NCBI GenBank assembly: GCA_965223405.1
Contig: CBDCWO010000006.1
Span: forward strand, 2,418,001 to 2,482,000
Direction: 5' to 3'
DNA from: CBDCWO01 sp965223405
GTDB lineage: Bacteria; Bacteroidota; Bacteroidia; Chitinophagales; Saprospiraceae
Length of the DNA stretch: 64,000 nt
Below, one piece after another: positions 16,858-26,829 of the stretch; positions within the stretch are counted from its first letter, which is position 1; the number at the start of each line of letters is the position of its first letter. The position numbers and the translations under genes are program-made. The notes beneath the pieces are model-generated. The model did no database searches and was not told the origin of the DNA. It saw nothing but the letters and a program-made list of their open reading frames with translations.

Positions 16858-18167
16858 TTAAAAAGATTTTTATATAAATCCCAAATTTTTATATTTCTCA
16901 TCATTGCTTCATCCATAAATGAGTTATGGAACAAAGTATAAATTTGAGTATTATATTTATTCATTTGAATAAATTCGTTCATTAAACGCACAAATTTAGC
17001 ATTGTTAAAATTACTTTGATATAGGCATGCAATATCCATAAATACCAATGGTCTTTCTACTAGATCTGATTTCATTTCTTTTTTAAAGTCATACAAATAA
17101 TAGTCGAATCCAGTACCACACCTAAAACCAATATGTCGAGAATATCCCAGACTCGAATCTCTTTGAATCCCGGCAGATATTAATAACTGAGGTGTTATAG
17201 TAATGTCAAAATTTAAAAAATGTTGACGGCTAATAGTGACTGGTTGATTAATTGCCTTCTCAAGATTTTGTTTTTCTTGGATTAAAAGGTCAGGATTATT
17301 CCAGCTATCATGAGACGGATGAATGCCCAGTGTATAGTCATATGATTTAGCTAATTCTATAATTCTCAGAAACCTATCACCTAAAGGAAAGGGTGTATCC
17401 CAGTAATGATTTCCTCCAGCAATGAAATAAATATCTTTACTTTCAGGTTCGGAAATTAATAGTTGCTCAAAATTGTAAAAAGGGTCTTTTCCATTTTTTA
17501 AATAATCTATGTATTGATTGAATAAATAAGGTAAAGCTTTAATTGATTTTCTATTCTTAATTAGCCCTCCTAATTTTTTGAAAATGGTTAGAGGGTGTTT
17601 AAATTTCTGAATAATATCGACATCATGGCTTAGTCCAAGAACACTTACAATAGAATCCGGAACACCCAGAAGTAATTCTTTCAATAAAAGAACTAAATGA
17701 TCTACAACGGGTATTTGATAAATATTGTGTTTTATAGAGTAGAGCTCCTTCTCAAATTTTCCTTTTTTGCCAATGTAATTTTTGAAGGGTAGGGTAACTT
17801 CTTCAATTCTGGAAACATGAAAAAAAATAGTTTCAAAAAGATCAAAAGGAATATATTCATTTGAAATAGGTTCATTGGAATTGACCTTGTTTGCAGCAAA
17901 ATAAATAACATCTTTATATTGGTGTGCTGAACATTGCAGACTTTTAGTATTAATAAATGATTGAGAAAAAAACTGAAGTTGTGCTTTACAAGACAAAACA
18001 CCTTTTCTTTTTTTTATACCATAAAACAGCCTGGAATCATTAAGGGTACTTTTTCGAACGAATAGCGTATTTTTAACTATGGGATGATTATTTATGAATT
18101 CTATTACATAATCAAATCGAGACTGATACTTTAGGGTTATGTCAATATAAATACCTATTTCCATCAT
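16839..18167 (-). CDS. Polysaccharide deacetylase-like protein (NodB-fold)
   Basis: The 442-residue protein has an N-terminal region of about 185 residues, then a NodB-like domain: LGLSHDVD supplies the metal-binding Asp pair, IHPSHDSW the paired His residues, and SRQHFLNF and GFRCGTGF the later motifs. Members of this group in Bacteroidota sit in capsule and O-antigen loci and are thought to deacetylate glycans, but activity is unproven. There is no signal peptide, so a cytoplasmic or membrane-associated role is likely. It is the first gene of the operon with the downstream glycosyltransferase. It is divergent from asnB, with a 52-bp shared upstream region. Confidence 0.75.
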   Translation of the reverse strand: MMEIGIYIDITLKYQSRFDYVIEFINNHPIVKNTLFVRKSTLNDSRLFYGIKKRKGVLSCKAQLQFFSQSFINTKSLQCSAHQYKDVIYFAANKVNSNEPISNEYIPFDLFETIFFHVSRIEEVTLPFKNYIGKKGKFEKELYSIKHNIYQIPVVDHLVLLLKELLLGVPDSIVSVLGLSHDVDIIQKFKHPLTIFKKLGGLIKNRKSIKALPYLFNQYIDYLKNGKDPFYNFEQLLISEPESKDIYFIAGGNHYWDTPFPLGDRFLRIIELAKSYDYTLGIHPSHDSWNNPDLLIQEKQNLEKAINQPVTISRQHFLNFDITITPQLLISAGIQRDSSLGYSRHIGFRCGTGFDYYLYDFKKEMKSDLVERPLVFMDIACLYQSNFNNAKFVRLMNEFIQMNKYNTQIYTLFHNSFMDEAMMRNIKIWDLYKNLFKCNKKS

Positions 18168-18219
18168 ACTATGAACAAAAATATTAATTATTAAGAGAGC
18201 TAGTTAAGAAGTCCAATTC

Positions 18220-19974
18220 ATGTGTGGAATTATTACCATAATAAACAAAAATCAGGATCCTGTTGATCAAGGGCTACTTAAAAGAATGACTAATAGCTTA
18301 ATTCATCGGGGGCCGGATGGAGAAGGCTACTATAAGTATAAGCACTTCGGAATTGGTCATCGGAGGTTGGCAATTATTGATTTATCAGACGTTGCCGGTC
18401 AACCAATGCAGAAAAATGGTTTAATCCTAGCTTACAATGGAGAGATTTATAATTTCAAGGAATTAAGAGCTTTCCTACAAAAGAATGGAGTTCGTTTTAA
18501 TAGTGAATCAGATACAGAAGTTCTTTTGGAAGGTTACCGATATTGGGGACCTGGTTTTGAAGCAAAGTTAAATGGTATGTGGGCATTCATATTATATGAT
18601 CAGCAAAAGCAAAAATTTTATATAAGTCGGGATCGATATGGAATGAAACCACTTTACGTTTTAGATACCAAAGGCGCTATTTACTTTGCATCTGAAATTA
18701 AATCTTTTTTCCAAATTAAATCTTTCCAAAAAAATCTAAACTCGTCGATTGCATACGACTTTATAATTAATGGATTATTACATCATTCAGAGGAAAGTTT
18801 TTTTGAAGGTGTTCATATGTTACCCTCTGGACATTATATGATTTATGATATTTTAGGAAATTTAAAAGTCATAAAGCAATACTTTTCGATTTCACAAAAC
18901 CTCCAAGGTGTGGACAACTATTTTTTGCGAGATGCTTTTGTGAATGCAGTAGAAAGGCATTTGGTTTCAGATGTAGAAGTTGGCGCTTCATTGAGTGGAG
19001 GTATTGACAGTTCTGCAATTTGTAGTATTGCGGGTGAAAAGTTGAATTCATTAAAAACATTTTCCTATGTTCCTAAAGAAAATATATATAATGAAATAAA
19101 ATACATAAATGAAATAATTAAAGAAAAAGAATTTTCCAATCAAAGCATTTCTCCCGGATTTGAAGACCATATTGATGTGCATCATGAAGTAATGAGAGCA
19201 AACGATTCACCTTCGTTATCCATAAACCTACTTTCACATTACCTTCTGTATAAATTGGTTCATCAAAACAAGGTAAAAGTATTGCTTGCCGGCCAAGGAG
19301 CCGATGAACTCTTTTTTGGCTATGGAACCTATTACATTTATTTTTTAAGATATCTCTTAAAGAAAAATCCTGCTCTGGCCCTAAAAGAGTCATACTTTCT
19401 AATTAGAAACTATCCTGGATTTTTGTCAAAGATTAGGTCAAAGTTATCACAAAAGACTATGTACAACCAATATTTAGTTAAAAAAGAAATGACCAATGAA
19501 GTGAATGTGCCGAAAGACCTATTCGGGTACTACAAGTCAATGATTAATTATCAGATTTTGCCAGCTTTGCTTCAATTTGAAGATAGAAACAGTATGGCAA
19601 ATAGTGTAGAAGCCCGGTTACCGTTTTTGGATTTGGAATTTAGTGAGTTATGCCACAATGTTATCCCAGAACAAAAAATCAGAAAAGGATTGAGAAAAGC
19701 CATTTTTCGACAAGCCATGGGGCAAATAGTACCTGATATTATTTTAAATCGAAAAGATAAGATTGGATTTCTAACTCCCCAGGAATTATGGATGGAGAAG
19801 TATCAAAATAATTTAATAGATACGATCAAATCACATGTTGGTAATCATCCTGATTGGTTATGTGATCAAACAAGTAAATTTATTCAAATATCATTTCGAC
19901 ATAAAGCGCGGGTTCATTATCCGTTTATATGGAGGGTCTATAGTTTTCTGGAATTTATTAATCTGGATTGTTAA
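18220..19974 (+). CDS. asnB: Asparagine synthase (glutamine-hydrolysing)
   Basis: The 584-residue protein starts MCGI with nucleophile Cys2 of the class II glutaminase domain, followed by HRGPDGEG, HRRLAIIDLS, YNGEIYNF and ESDTEVLLEGY. The synthetase domain has the pyrophosphate loop SGGIDSS (259-265), GQGADELFFGYG and EARLPFLDLEF. All catalytic elements are present. In O-antigen loci such enzymes often amidate sugar acids instead of free aspartate, so its substrate may be a uronic acid; that is inference. Its 3' end overlaps the convergent glycosyltransferase by 17 bp. Confidence 0.9.
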   Translation: MCGIITIINKNQDPVDQGLLKRMTNSLIHRGPDGEGYYKYKHFGIGHRRLAIIDLSDVAGQPMQKNGLILAYNGEIYNFKELRAFLQKNGVRFNSESDTEVLLEGYRYWGPGFEAKLNGMWAFILYDQQKQKFYISRDRYGMKPLYVLDTKGAIYFASEIKSFFQIKSFQKNLNSSIAYDFIINGLLHHSEESFFEGVHMLPSGHYMIYDILGNLKVIKQYFSISQNLQGVDNYFLRDAFVNAVERHLVSDVEVGASLSGGIDSSAICSIAGEKLNSLKTFSYVPKENIYNEIKYINEIIKEKEFSNQSISPGFEDHIDVHHEVMRANDSPSLSINLLSHYLLYKLVHQNKVKVLLAGQGADELFFGYGTYYIYFLRYLLKKNPALALKESYFLIRNYPGFLSKIRSKLSQKTMYNQYLVKKEMTNEVNVPKDLFGYYKSMINYQILPALLQFEDRNSMANSVEARLPFLDLEFSELCHNVIPEQKIRKGLRKAIFRQAMGQIVPDIILNRKDKIGFLTPQELWMEKYQNNLIDTIKSHVGNHPDWLCDQTSKFIQISFRHKARVHYPFIWRVYSFLEFINLDC

Positions 19975-21046
19975 GGATTGCAAGAGCCTTTTTCAGTAGC
20001 TTTGATTGTGTCGAAATCGAGTAGGTATCCAAAACCTGTTTACGACTATCTAACCGAATGGGTGGATCTTCAATCCAATTCATGATCCCATCAATGAGTT
20101 GTTTCAAATTTTGATATCGGCAAGTGATTTTTTCGAGACAGGTTTCCAAGGGATAATAGGTTGGCCATAAAGTGGGTATAGCATATCTCAACATATCCGA
20201 GTGAGCTCCGGAAATATTTGATTTACCGTAGTATTCATAAATGGAACCTAATCGAAACCTCCTATTTAAAGGAGCAATTAGATACTGAACCTCACTTAGA
20301 TTTTCCAGATAGTCTGTTTGAGGAACATGATGTCTATGATACTTAATAGAAATCCATTTTGATTCGATTTTTTTAAACCTTTCGATTACTTTACCTGCTT
20401 TTTGTGATTTGGCACTACCAAGAAAATGCAACTGGATCCTTTTAGATAAGTGTTTATTTAATTCATTAAATGCATCATAAAGACCAGAATAATCTTTGTT
20501 ATTTGGATTTACAGTACCTGGAATACCAATTGTAAATTCATTAGGATTAGGACTCGAAATTAATTCACAATAACTAAAGGGAACTCTTGAGGACCATTTA
20601 TATTTAAACTGCTTACCGGATTCTATCATCCAATCAACTGGAGCTGATAAAAAAGCAAATTTGTTTAATACTTTTGCCGGTCGACTTTTATCGGATTTCA
20701 ATGAGGTGAATATTGATTTTATACCATCCAAACTAAACCGAGGAATTTGATTTCCACGCCGGTGGAAAAAGGAATTAAAGTTATGAATGACAGCAATACT
20801 ATTAGAAGTGCTTAGCTTATTTAGAATTTTCAGATCTTCGGGAAGAACAGTAGTAAATATTTTTTTGGAATTACTCAATTGGTTTTTCATGACCGCCAAG
20901 TCATGCTTTTTCCCTTTTAACGAAGTTTGACAATCCTTCAGTACATGCTGGTTTGCAAACATTTCATAATCGATATCAAGGTATTCAAGCATTTTTCCAA
21001 TTGCAAAGACTACTTCTGAATGATTATGTAATTCTATGATTTGCAT
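19958..21046 (-). CDS. Putative glycosyltransferase
   Basis: The 362-residue protein lacks a standard family motif that I can name with certainty. Features consistent with a GT-B glycosyltransferase are the GIPGTVNPNNKDYSGLYDAF stretch, the strand HFLGSAKS, and a late segment IYEYYGKSNISGAHSDMLRY followed by GLP-like AIPTLWPTYYP, placed where nucleotide-sugar binding would lie. It is flanked by asnB (17-bp convergent overlap) and by a divergent GT2 gene only 38 bp away. Function is assigned by fold pattern and context. Confidence 0.6.
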   Translation of the reverse strand: MQIIELHNHSEVVFAIGKMLEYLDIDYEMFANQHVLKDCQTSLKGKKHDLAVMKNQLSNSKKIFTTVLPEDLKILNKLSTSNSIAVIHNFNSFFHRRGNQIPRFSLDGIKSIFTSLKSDKSRPAKVLNKFAFLSAPVDWMIESGKQFKYKWSSRVPFSYCELISSPNPNEFTIGIPGTVNPNNKDYSGLYDAFNELNKHLSKRIQLHFLGSAKSQKAGKVIERFKKIESKWISIKYHRHHVPQTDYLENLSEVQYLIAPLNRRFRLGSIYEYYGKSNISGAHSDMLRYAIPTLWPTYYPLETCLEKITCRYQNLKQLIDGIMNWIEDPPIRLDSRKQVLDTYSISTQSKLLKKALAILNNPD

Positions 21047-21084
21047 ATATTGGATTGTAATTCCTACCTTGTAAAGATAGGTTT

Positions 21085-21990
21085 ATGCAAAGTCAAAATG
21101 CTGTATTTTCAATTATTATTCCAACACACAATCGTGTGGGGCTTTTGATGTCAGCAATACAAAGTGTGATTAATCAATCGATTGAAAATTGGGAACTTAT
21201 TATTGTCGATGACGGATCAGTAGATAGAACGAGGGAAAAAGTGAATAGCTTAACCGATCCTCGTATACATTACTACTATCAAGAACATGGTGGACGATGT
21301 AAATCGAGAAATTTGGGAATTGCAAAAGCTAGTGGTCGATATATATGCTTTTTGGATGATGATGACGAATACCTTCCATATCATTTAGAGGTTTTTCATC
21401 AATATTTGGATAATGAAAACTACCCGAGCATAATCCTAAGATCCGGATTTATCAAGAAAGTAGGAGAAAAGAAAATAAGGACACCTAACTATAATCCGAA
21501 AAAGCATAATAATCCAGTTAGATATGCGGCCTATAATATGTGTGGAATTGGATCTATTTGTATTCCTAGTGAATTTCTCGAAATGGATCAATTTCCAAGG
21601 TCATTCCCACATTGGCAGGACACCCACCTAATTCTGAGGTTACTATCTAAATATCCTTTTCATCAATTAGATCATTATTCTTATTTATATAACCTCCATG
21701 AGACTATGGGGTCAAAATATGTCAAATCAGAGGAACATCTTAAATATCGTGCAGACATTAATGTGAAAGCCATAGAAGATCTATTTAATAATTACGGTTA
21801 TTTAATACAAAAATATTTGCCCCAAAAGACTTTAAGATATCTCAAATCAGAAAAATGGATTCAATATGCGACATTGGCCAAAGCAAACAATTATAAACAG
21901 GTGACTAAACTTTTTTATAGAAAATCAATAACTTCTGGAGTTTATCTTAAACTATGGAAATATTATATTTTATTAGGAATCCAATTTTAA
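21085..21990 (+). CDS. Glycosyltransferase family 2
   Basis: The 301-residue protein has the GT-A signature: SIIIPTHNRVGLLMSAIQSV, then ELIIVDDGSVDRT, HGGRCKSRNLGIAKASG and CFLDDDDEY, with the DxD-type metal-binding aspartates. It transfers an activated sugar to a growing lipid-linked glycan at the cytoplasmic face; no membrane segment is present. Acceptor and donor are unknown. The next gene follows after 10 bp, so the two form an operon on the plus strand. Confidence 0.9.
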   Translation: MQSQNAVFSIIIPTHNRVGLLMSAIQSVINQSIENWELIIVDDGSVDRTREKVNSLTDPRIHYYYQEHGGRCKSRNLGIAKASGRYICFLDDDDEYLPYHLEVFHQYLDNENYPSIILRSGFIKKVGEKKIRTPNYNPKKHNNPVRYAAYNMCGIGSICIPSEFLEMDQFPRSFPHWQDTHLILRLLSKYPFHQLDHYSYLYNLHETMGSKYVKSEEHLKYRADINVKAIEDLFNNYGYLIQKYLPQKTLRYLKSEKWIQYATLAKANNYKQVTKLFYRKSITSGVYLKLWKYYILLGIQF

Positions 21991-22000
21991 ATACTGAATT

Positions 22001-23116
22001 TTGAAAATTCTATTTTTTGTAGAATCATTTTGTCCACATACCGAAACATTTGTCTACCAATACGTAAAGCATATTTCTAAAGATGTTGATTCACTTGTTT
22101 GCTGTTTGAAACGTGAAAACGAGGATAAATTTCCATACCATCCAGTAACAACATTTCCAAAATATTGGAACCTATTTCAAAATAAATTCAATAGAAAATT
22201 CATTTATTTTTCCTATAAATCAAGAATATTGAAAAATTCGCTAAATGAAATTATCATAAAGTACAATCCAACTCACATATATTGTTTTTTCGGTGTACAA
22301 GCTCTTCATATAATTGATAACCTGGATTTGGATATTCCAGTGCTAATTCATTTTTTGGGATATGATGCATCATTAGTCCTAAATAAGTCCATTTTCTATA
22401 AAAGAAGATTAAAAACCATAACAAAAAGAAATGTAAATGCTCTTTATGTCTCAAAGTTTTTGAACTCTTTATTATCAAATCAAGGAATTGTTTTTCGTCA
22501 GGAAATAACTATTCCAATAGGTATTGATATTAAATTTTTTTCAAGAACCAATAATTCAAGTATAAAAGAAAAGGCGCTTTTTGTACAAGTTTCCAGTTTT
22601 TCAGAAAAGAAAGGTCATGAATATACTTTGGCAGCATTTTCAAAATATCAAAAACTCTATCCCAATGAAGACTTTGAACTTTCATTTGTGGGAGACGGTT
22701 ATTTACGTTCTGAAATTGAACTTTTGATAAAGAGTTATAACCTGGTAGATAAGGTAGTAACTTATGGTTGGCGGGATAAAAATTTTGTTAAAAATATATT
22801 AAATAAAAGTGATGTATTTGTACATCACAGTATAACATCCAAAAAAGGTGATGTAGAAGGAATTCCTACTGCAATTATAGAAGCTATGTCAATGGAATTG
22901 CCTATATTATCAACTAAACATGCTGGAATTCCAGAATATTTGGATGATGGAATTAATGGGATTTTAATAGATGAAGCAGATGTGAATTCTTATGTCAAGG
23001 CATTGAGAGAAATTCGAAAGTGGCCTAAACTTACAATAAATAGACAAAAAGCCCTTAAATTCCATGATATTGAAAAACAATCAGAGCAGATTATTGAATT
23101 TATGGAATCTTTTTAA
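22001..23116 (+). CDS. Glycosyltransferase family 4 (WcaL-like)
   Basis: The 371-residue protein begins at a TTG (22001) giving KILFFVESFCPHTETFVYQY, the start typical of exopolysaccharide GT4 enzymes. The C-terminal half has VQVSSFSEKKGHEYTLAAF, SFVGDGYLRSEIE, then VEGIPTAIIEAMSMELP with the donor-binding Glu pair. No in-frame ATG precedes family sequence. It follows the GT2 gene by 10 bp. Its 3' end overlaps the convergent methyltransferase gene by 17 bp. Confidence 0.88.
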   Translation: MKILFFVESFCPHTETFVYQYVKHISKDVDSLVCCLKRENEDKFPYHPVTTFPKYWNLFQNKFNRKFIYFSYKSRILKNSLNEIIIKYNPTHIYCFFGVQALHIIDNLDLDIPVLIHFLGYDASLVLNKSIFYKRRLKTITKRNVNALYVSKFLNSLLSNQGIVFRQEITIPIGIDIKFFSRTNNSSIKEKALFVQVSSFSEKKGHEYTLAAFSKYQKLYPNEDFELSFVGDGYLRSEIELLIKSYNLVDKVVTYGWRDKNFVKNILNKSDVFVHHSITSKKGDVEGIPTAIIEAMSMELPILSTKHAGIPEYLDDGINGILIDEADVNSYVKALREIRKWPKLTINRQKALKFHDIEKQSEQIIEFMESF

Positions 23117-23771
23117 GTGCGAAACTCCAGAAAAGATTCGATTCCAATGAAATATAGGCTAATTGCCAATGGTGTTTAAGACAAAATTTAGAGACTGCCT
23201 CGATAACTCCGTATCTTAATAGATGTTTCCAATTTCCCATTGAAAAATCATGTCCACAAATCATTCCATTCTCTTTTACTTTATGCATAATTAACTCTAG
23301 CTCTTTGTAGGTCTGATCGAAACTATGGCATGTGTCCAGGTAGACCCAATCAAGATATTTATCAGGAAGAGATTGAAGAACTTCTAACGAACACCCATGA
23401 TTGATAATTACTTTTGAATTTAATATTTCCTGCTCAAATCTTTCTTCTACTCTCTCTTTGATTTTTAAACCATCATCGCCTTTCCAGTAATCAATTAGAT
23501 GCAATATTCTGGGTTTGGAAATTAATAATATATCTTGGCTGAAATCTCCTTTATCCACACCTATTTCTGCAATAATACCATCTTTTACTAATTTGTCAAT
23601 CATCTGCCGTCGATCGACAAGAAGCTGACAATTCTTTATGTGTACATCTTCTAAGTTGTATCGATCATAATAGTCTATTTGATAAAAATCAGCATGAAGC
23701 ATTTGTAAAATCCTTTTTTTGTAAGAATTTGGTAATGCCAATATCAGCGATTTCATAATTTGTTTAGCCAT
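23100..23771 (-). CDS. Class I SAM-dependent methyltransferase
   Basis: The 223-residue protein has the Methyltransf_24 pattern: IIAEIGVDKGDFSQDIL (SAM-binding motif I), LHLIDYWKG (acidic residue after strand 2), LDWVYLDTCHSFDQTYKEL and ICGHDF. The group is common in glycan loci and methylates sugars, but the acceptor here is unknown. Its start overlaps the end of the upstream asparagine-synthetase-like gene by 8 bp, so it is the last gene of a minus-strand operon running from the flippase at 26819. Confidence 0.85.
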   Translation of the reverse strand: MAKQIMKSLILALPNSYKKRILQMLHADFYQIDYYDRYNLEDVHIKNCQLLVDRRQMIDKLVKDGIIAEIGVDKGDFSQDILLISKPRILHLIDYWKGDDGLKIKERVEERFEQEILNSKVIINHGCSLEVLQSLPDKYLDWVYLDTCHSFDQTYKELELIMHKVKENGMICGHDFSMGNWKHLLRYGVIEAVSKFCLKHHWQLAYISLESNLFWSFALKKIP

Positions 23772-25404
23772 AATAAAATGGAAGTATTTCTTCAGTTGAT
23801 TTATATTTGTTTTGGAAAGTTTGCTGCAAATAAACTTCTATAGAAAAGAGCCTCGCTAAATGTTTAAATGAACTTTCATTCTTATTTATGCAGGAAAGCA
23901 TTTCTTTTACATGAATAAAATCTTTCAAAATTTTATGATGCTTTAAAAAGTTTTTGAAGAATATTTCCTGATAATTTTGAGGCCTATAAAGTTTTGAAAA
24001 CCAATAATTTGCTATTGATCTAAGTAGTATTTTTCCACGTTTTGAAAACTTTAATAATTCAATTTTTTTATATTCTAAATTGGTTATCCCTATTTCATTA
24101 ATTACTTCTAAATATATAGAATTCTGATATCTGATCGAATCATCTAATGAGTAAAGGAATTCATTCAAATCATTATCCATAAATGGCGTTATGTGATTTA
24201 GTTTGTCCATATAATGCAACCCATACATTGTAAATCTGCGAACTCTGGAGTCCAGAAAAAATATGTCTTCGGAGTTAAAATCATAAAATCTGGAATTAAT
24301 AAATGGAAGGCTTTCTTCCAAATAGACTTGTCCATCATATGGGTTTATATGGGCGGAATTAATACTAATTCTTGAATTAAGATTCCTGATGAACTTACCG
24401 CCCAAATTAAGTTCTCCGGGAATTCCATTTAGCAAATAATCACATCTATTTTTGATATAATTTAAAAATGGTGAAAAATGGAAATGAATGATACTGATCC
24501 CACAATCAACGTTCCAAATAGCTTCTACTTTCCCTTCAATCCAGTTATTTTTGTTAACTATTAATGGATAATGGTTTATACCACTTGCTTGAGTAACTAA
24601 TTGGGCTGATTGTAGATCGAAATCATTCAAACAACCAAATGTAAATGCACTTTGTATATTTTTGTTAAGGGCTAAAATTAGATTGGAATCTTTACCACCA
24701 CTTAACAATATACCAACAGTCTTAATACCTGCAGTTCTCTTGATTATAGAATTTGTTAGCTTGGTTATGATTGTATGTATAATATCATTTTTATCTAGAC
24801 TTTTTTTTTCAATTGCACTCCAGGACCAATATCTATCTGAAACGATTTTTCCATTATCAACAGAAAACTCCAAATAGGTAGAAGCATTTAATAGTTTTAT
24901 TTCGTTGTACCATGTCTTGTCATCTATCAGTTGTCCGCTATGAATAAAATCCTTAATTGCAGATTTATTGATCGACAATCTGTTGTTTGCGATATTTTCT
25001 ACAACACCTTTGAGCTCATTTGACCATACGATAAAACCTTTGGATTTATAATAATATAGTGGCGATTGTCCAAATCGGTCAGAAATTAGTACTAATTTCT
25101 GGTTTATAGTATCAAACAATGAAATCGAAAAAGTACCATCAAATTCTTTTAATTTATCCCATTTTTGTTCAAAATAAATTGAATAAATTGTATCGCATAT
25201 TTGACTGATACTATTGTGAGGGGTTTCGACGATTCTTGAAAAATATATTTGGCCTTTTATAATTATATATATGCCATTCTTATAATAATGCGAATTTTCT
25301 AAGTGTCTATTGTTTGTAAAGAAAAATGACATATCTTTTCTTTCAAACTTTTTAGTCCAAGTCCCTTCTTCCAATATTTTGGGAATTCCAACTATCCCAA
25401 CCAT
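23764..25404 (-). CDS. Asparagine-synthetase-like protein lacking the glutaminase Cys
   Basis: The 546-residue protein follows the AsnB layout: an N-terminal Ntn-like domain with GTFSISLFD and ISDRFGQSPLYYY, then an ATP-pyrophosphatase domain with LLSGGKDSNLIL (SGGKDS at 235-240). The start is MVGIVGI, with Val where AsnB has nucleophile Cys2, so glutamine hydrolysis is not expected. Related Cys-less proteins include beta-lactam synthetase and lasso-peptide cyclases, which adenylate a carboxyl group and use an internal nucleophile, and some ammonia-using enzymes. It lies between Wzx and the methyltransferase, overlapping both, so a role in glycan amidation or ligation is inferred. Confidence 0.75.
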   Translation of the reverse strand: MVGIVGIPKILEEGTWTKKFERKDMSFFFTNNRHLENSHYYKNGIYIIIKGQIYFSRIVETPHNSISQICDTIYSIYFEQKWDKLKEFDGTFSISLFDTINQKLVLISDRFGQSPLYYYKSKGFIVWSNELKGVVENIANNRLSINKSAIKDFIHSGQLIDDKTWYNEIKLLNASTYLEFSVDNGKIVSDRYWSWSAIEKKSLDKNDIIHTIITKLTNSIIKRTAGIKTVGILLSGGKDSNLILALNKNIQSAFTFGCLNDFDLQSAQLVTQASGINHYPLIVNKNNWIEGKVEAIWNVDCGISIIHFHFSPFLNYIKNRCDYLLNGIPGELNLGGKFIRNLNSRISINSAHINPYDGQVYLEESLPFINSRFYDFNSEDIFFLDSRVRRFTMYGLHYMDKLNHITPFMDNDLNEFLYSLDDSIRYQNSIYLEVINEIGITNLEYKKIELLKFSKRGKILLRSIANYWFSKLYRPQNYQEIFFKNFLKHHKILKDFIHVKEMLSCINKNESSFKHLARLFSIEVYLQQTFQNKYKSTEEILPFYYG

Positions 25405-26819
25405 TTAAACATTGGTTTATTGATTCTATGAAATAGTAAAACAAAAATGAAATATCCTATAACGTATAAAAGAGTAACTAATATCAATGTTATGTAGATA
25501 TTTTCAAAATCCAAAAGTAGGATGACGTATGCCAATAAAAAGGAATAAAATAGAATAGGCAGCAGATTTATAAATAACGTTAGAACATTCAATTTCAAAA
25601 AAAATGATAGTATTGAATAAAACAATAGGGTAGAAAAAATGGAGATAAGAACAAAAGCCTTTAACAATTTATTGAAATCAATTTCAACAAATGTGAAATA
25701 GTAGAATGTTGTAACTACAAGTACTAACCACAAGGCATCCCAACAAAATAATAATTTTTGTTTTCCAAGAGAGAGTAAATATCCTCCACCTGGATTATTT
25801 ATCGTTTTGGAAATTCCAATTAGCGCTAAAAACTTTAATATTACCGCTGCAGTAAACCATTGTTGACCATAAAAAACAAGTATTATTTCTTCACTTAGGA
25901 TATATAAAAGTGTATAAATTGGTGTAGAAAACAAGCCTATTAATATAACGTGATTAACAAATTCCTTTCGTAGTTTATCTTTATCATAGTTTAATTTTGC
26001 ATAGTACGGTAATAAAACTTTACTTAAAGATCCGTTTATTTGCCCTAAGGGTATCAACATTATATTCCATGCAACAGAGTAATATCCTAGAAAACTATTT
26101 CCAAACCCCTTTGCAATAATAACATCATCAATTTTTGAACTTGTAGTATTTAGGAATTCACTTAATGCGATAAAATGGCCTGAATAGTAGTTTCGAAATG
26201 ATTCTTTAAATTTTATCCTATTTGGCCAGGCAATTTCTTCTTTAAAATATAAATGTAAATTTCTAAGAGTATAGAATATAATATAGCTTGTAAGCAATGG
26301 CCAAACATTTTTTTGGATTAGAGCTAGAATTATACCAAAAATTGCACTTATAAGAAATGAATTAACATCAACAAAAAACAAATCTTTAAACTTAAATTTT
26401 TTCTTCAAAACCGATTCGGAAATATTACCGATTGAACTCAATATAATAACAATTCCAGCAATGAAAAAATAAATAAAAGGTACTTGAAAATCAAGCAAAT
26501 AGATTGCTAAGTAAGATGTGAATGAATATATTAGAAATACGAAGATGGAGTTTAGGATACTAATTTTAAATAATCCACTTAATAAATGGTGATTATCGAA
26601 TCTTCCAACAATAATGGACTGAGATATTCCAAAATTCTGGAAGATCAAAAAGATATTTGTAAAGGAAATAATTAACGCAAATTCTCCGAATATCTCAGGG
26701 CTTAGCAGTCGTGCAAGGATAATTTGAACAAAAAACCTAGCAAATAATAGTGTTCCTGAAGAAGAAAATGACCAATTTAGACTTGATAGAAATAGCTTAC
26801 CCAATTTGTTCCTTCTCAC
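25392..26819 (-). CDS. wzx: Lipopolysaccharide flippase, Wzx-like (MOP superfamily)
   Basis: The 475-residue protein has about 12 to 14 hydrophobic segments and the N-terminal pattern of the polysaccharide-transporter family, including the conserved LLSPEIFGEFALI region between the first two membrane helices and FGISQSIIV after it. Such proteins flip undecaprenyl-diphosphate-linked oligosaccharides across the inner membrane. It overlaps the AsnB-like gene by 13 bp and is 10 bp from the C25 peptidase gene upstream on the same strand. The symbol rests on family and context; sequence conservation in Wzx is low. Confidence 0.85.
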   Translation of the reverse strand: MRRNKLGKLFLSSLNWSFSSSGTLLFARFFVQIILARLLSPEIFGEFALIISFTNIFLIFQNFGISQSIIVGRFDNHHLLSGLFKISILNSIFVFLIYSFTSYLAIYLLDFQVPFIYFFIAGIVIILSSIGNISESVLKKKFKFKDLFFVDVNSFLISAIFGIILALIQKNVWPLLTSYIIFYTLRNLHLYFKEEIAWPNRIKFKESFRNYYSGHFIALSEFLNTTSSKIDDVIIAKGFGNSFLGYYSVAWNIMLIPLGQINGSLSKVLLPYYAKLNYDKDKLRKEFVNHVILIGLFSTPIYTLLYILSEEIILVFYGQQWFTAAVILKFLALIGISKTINNPGGGYLLSLGKQKLLFCWDALWLVLVVTTFYYFTFVEIDFNKLLKAFVLISIFSTLLFYSILSFFLKLNVLTLFINLLPILFYSFLLAYVILLLDFENIYITLILVTLLYVIGYFIFVLLFHRINKPMFKWLG

Positions 26820-26829
26820 AAAATCAAAG

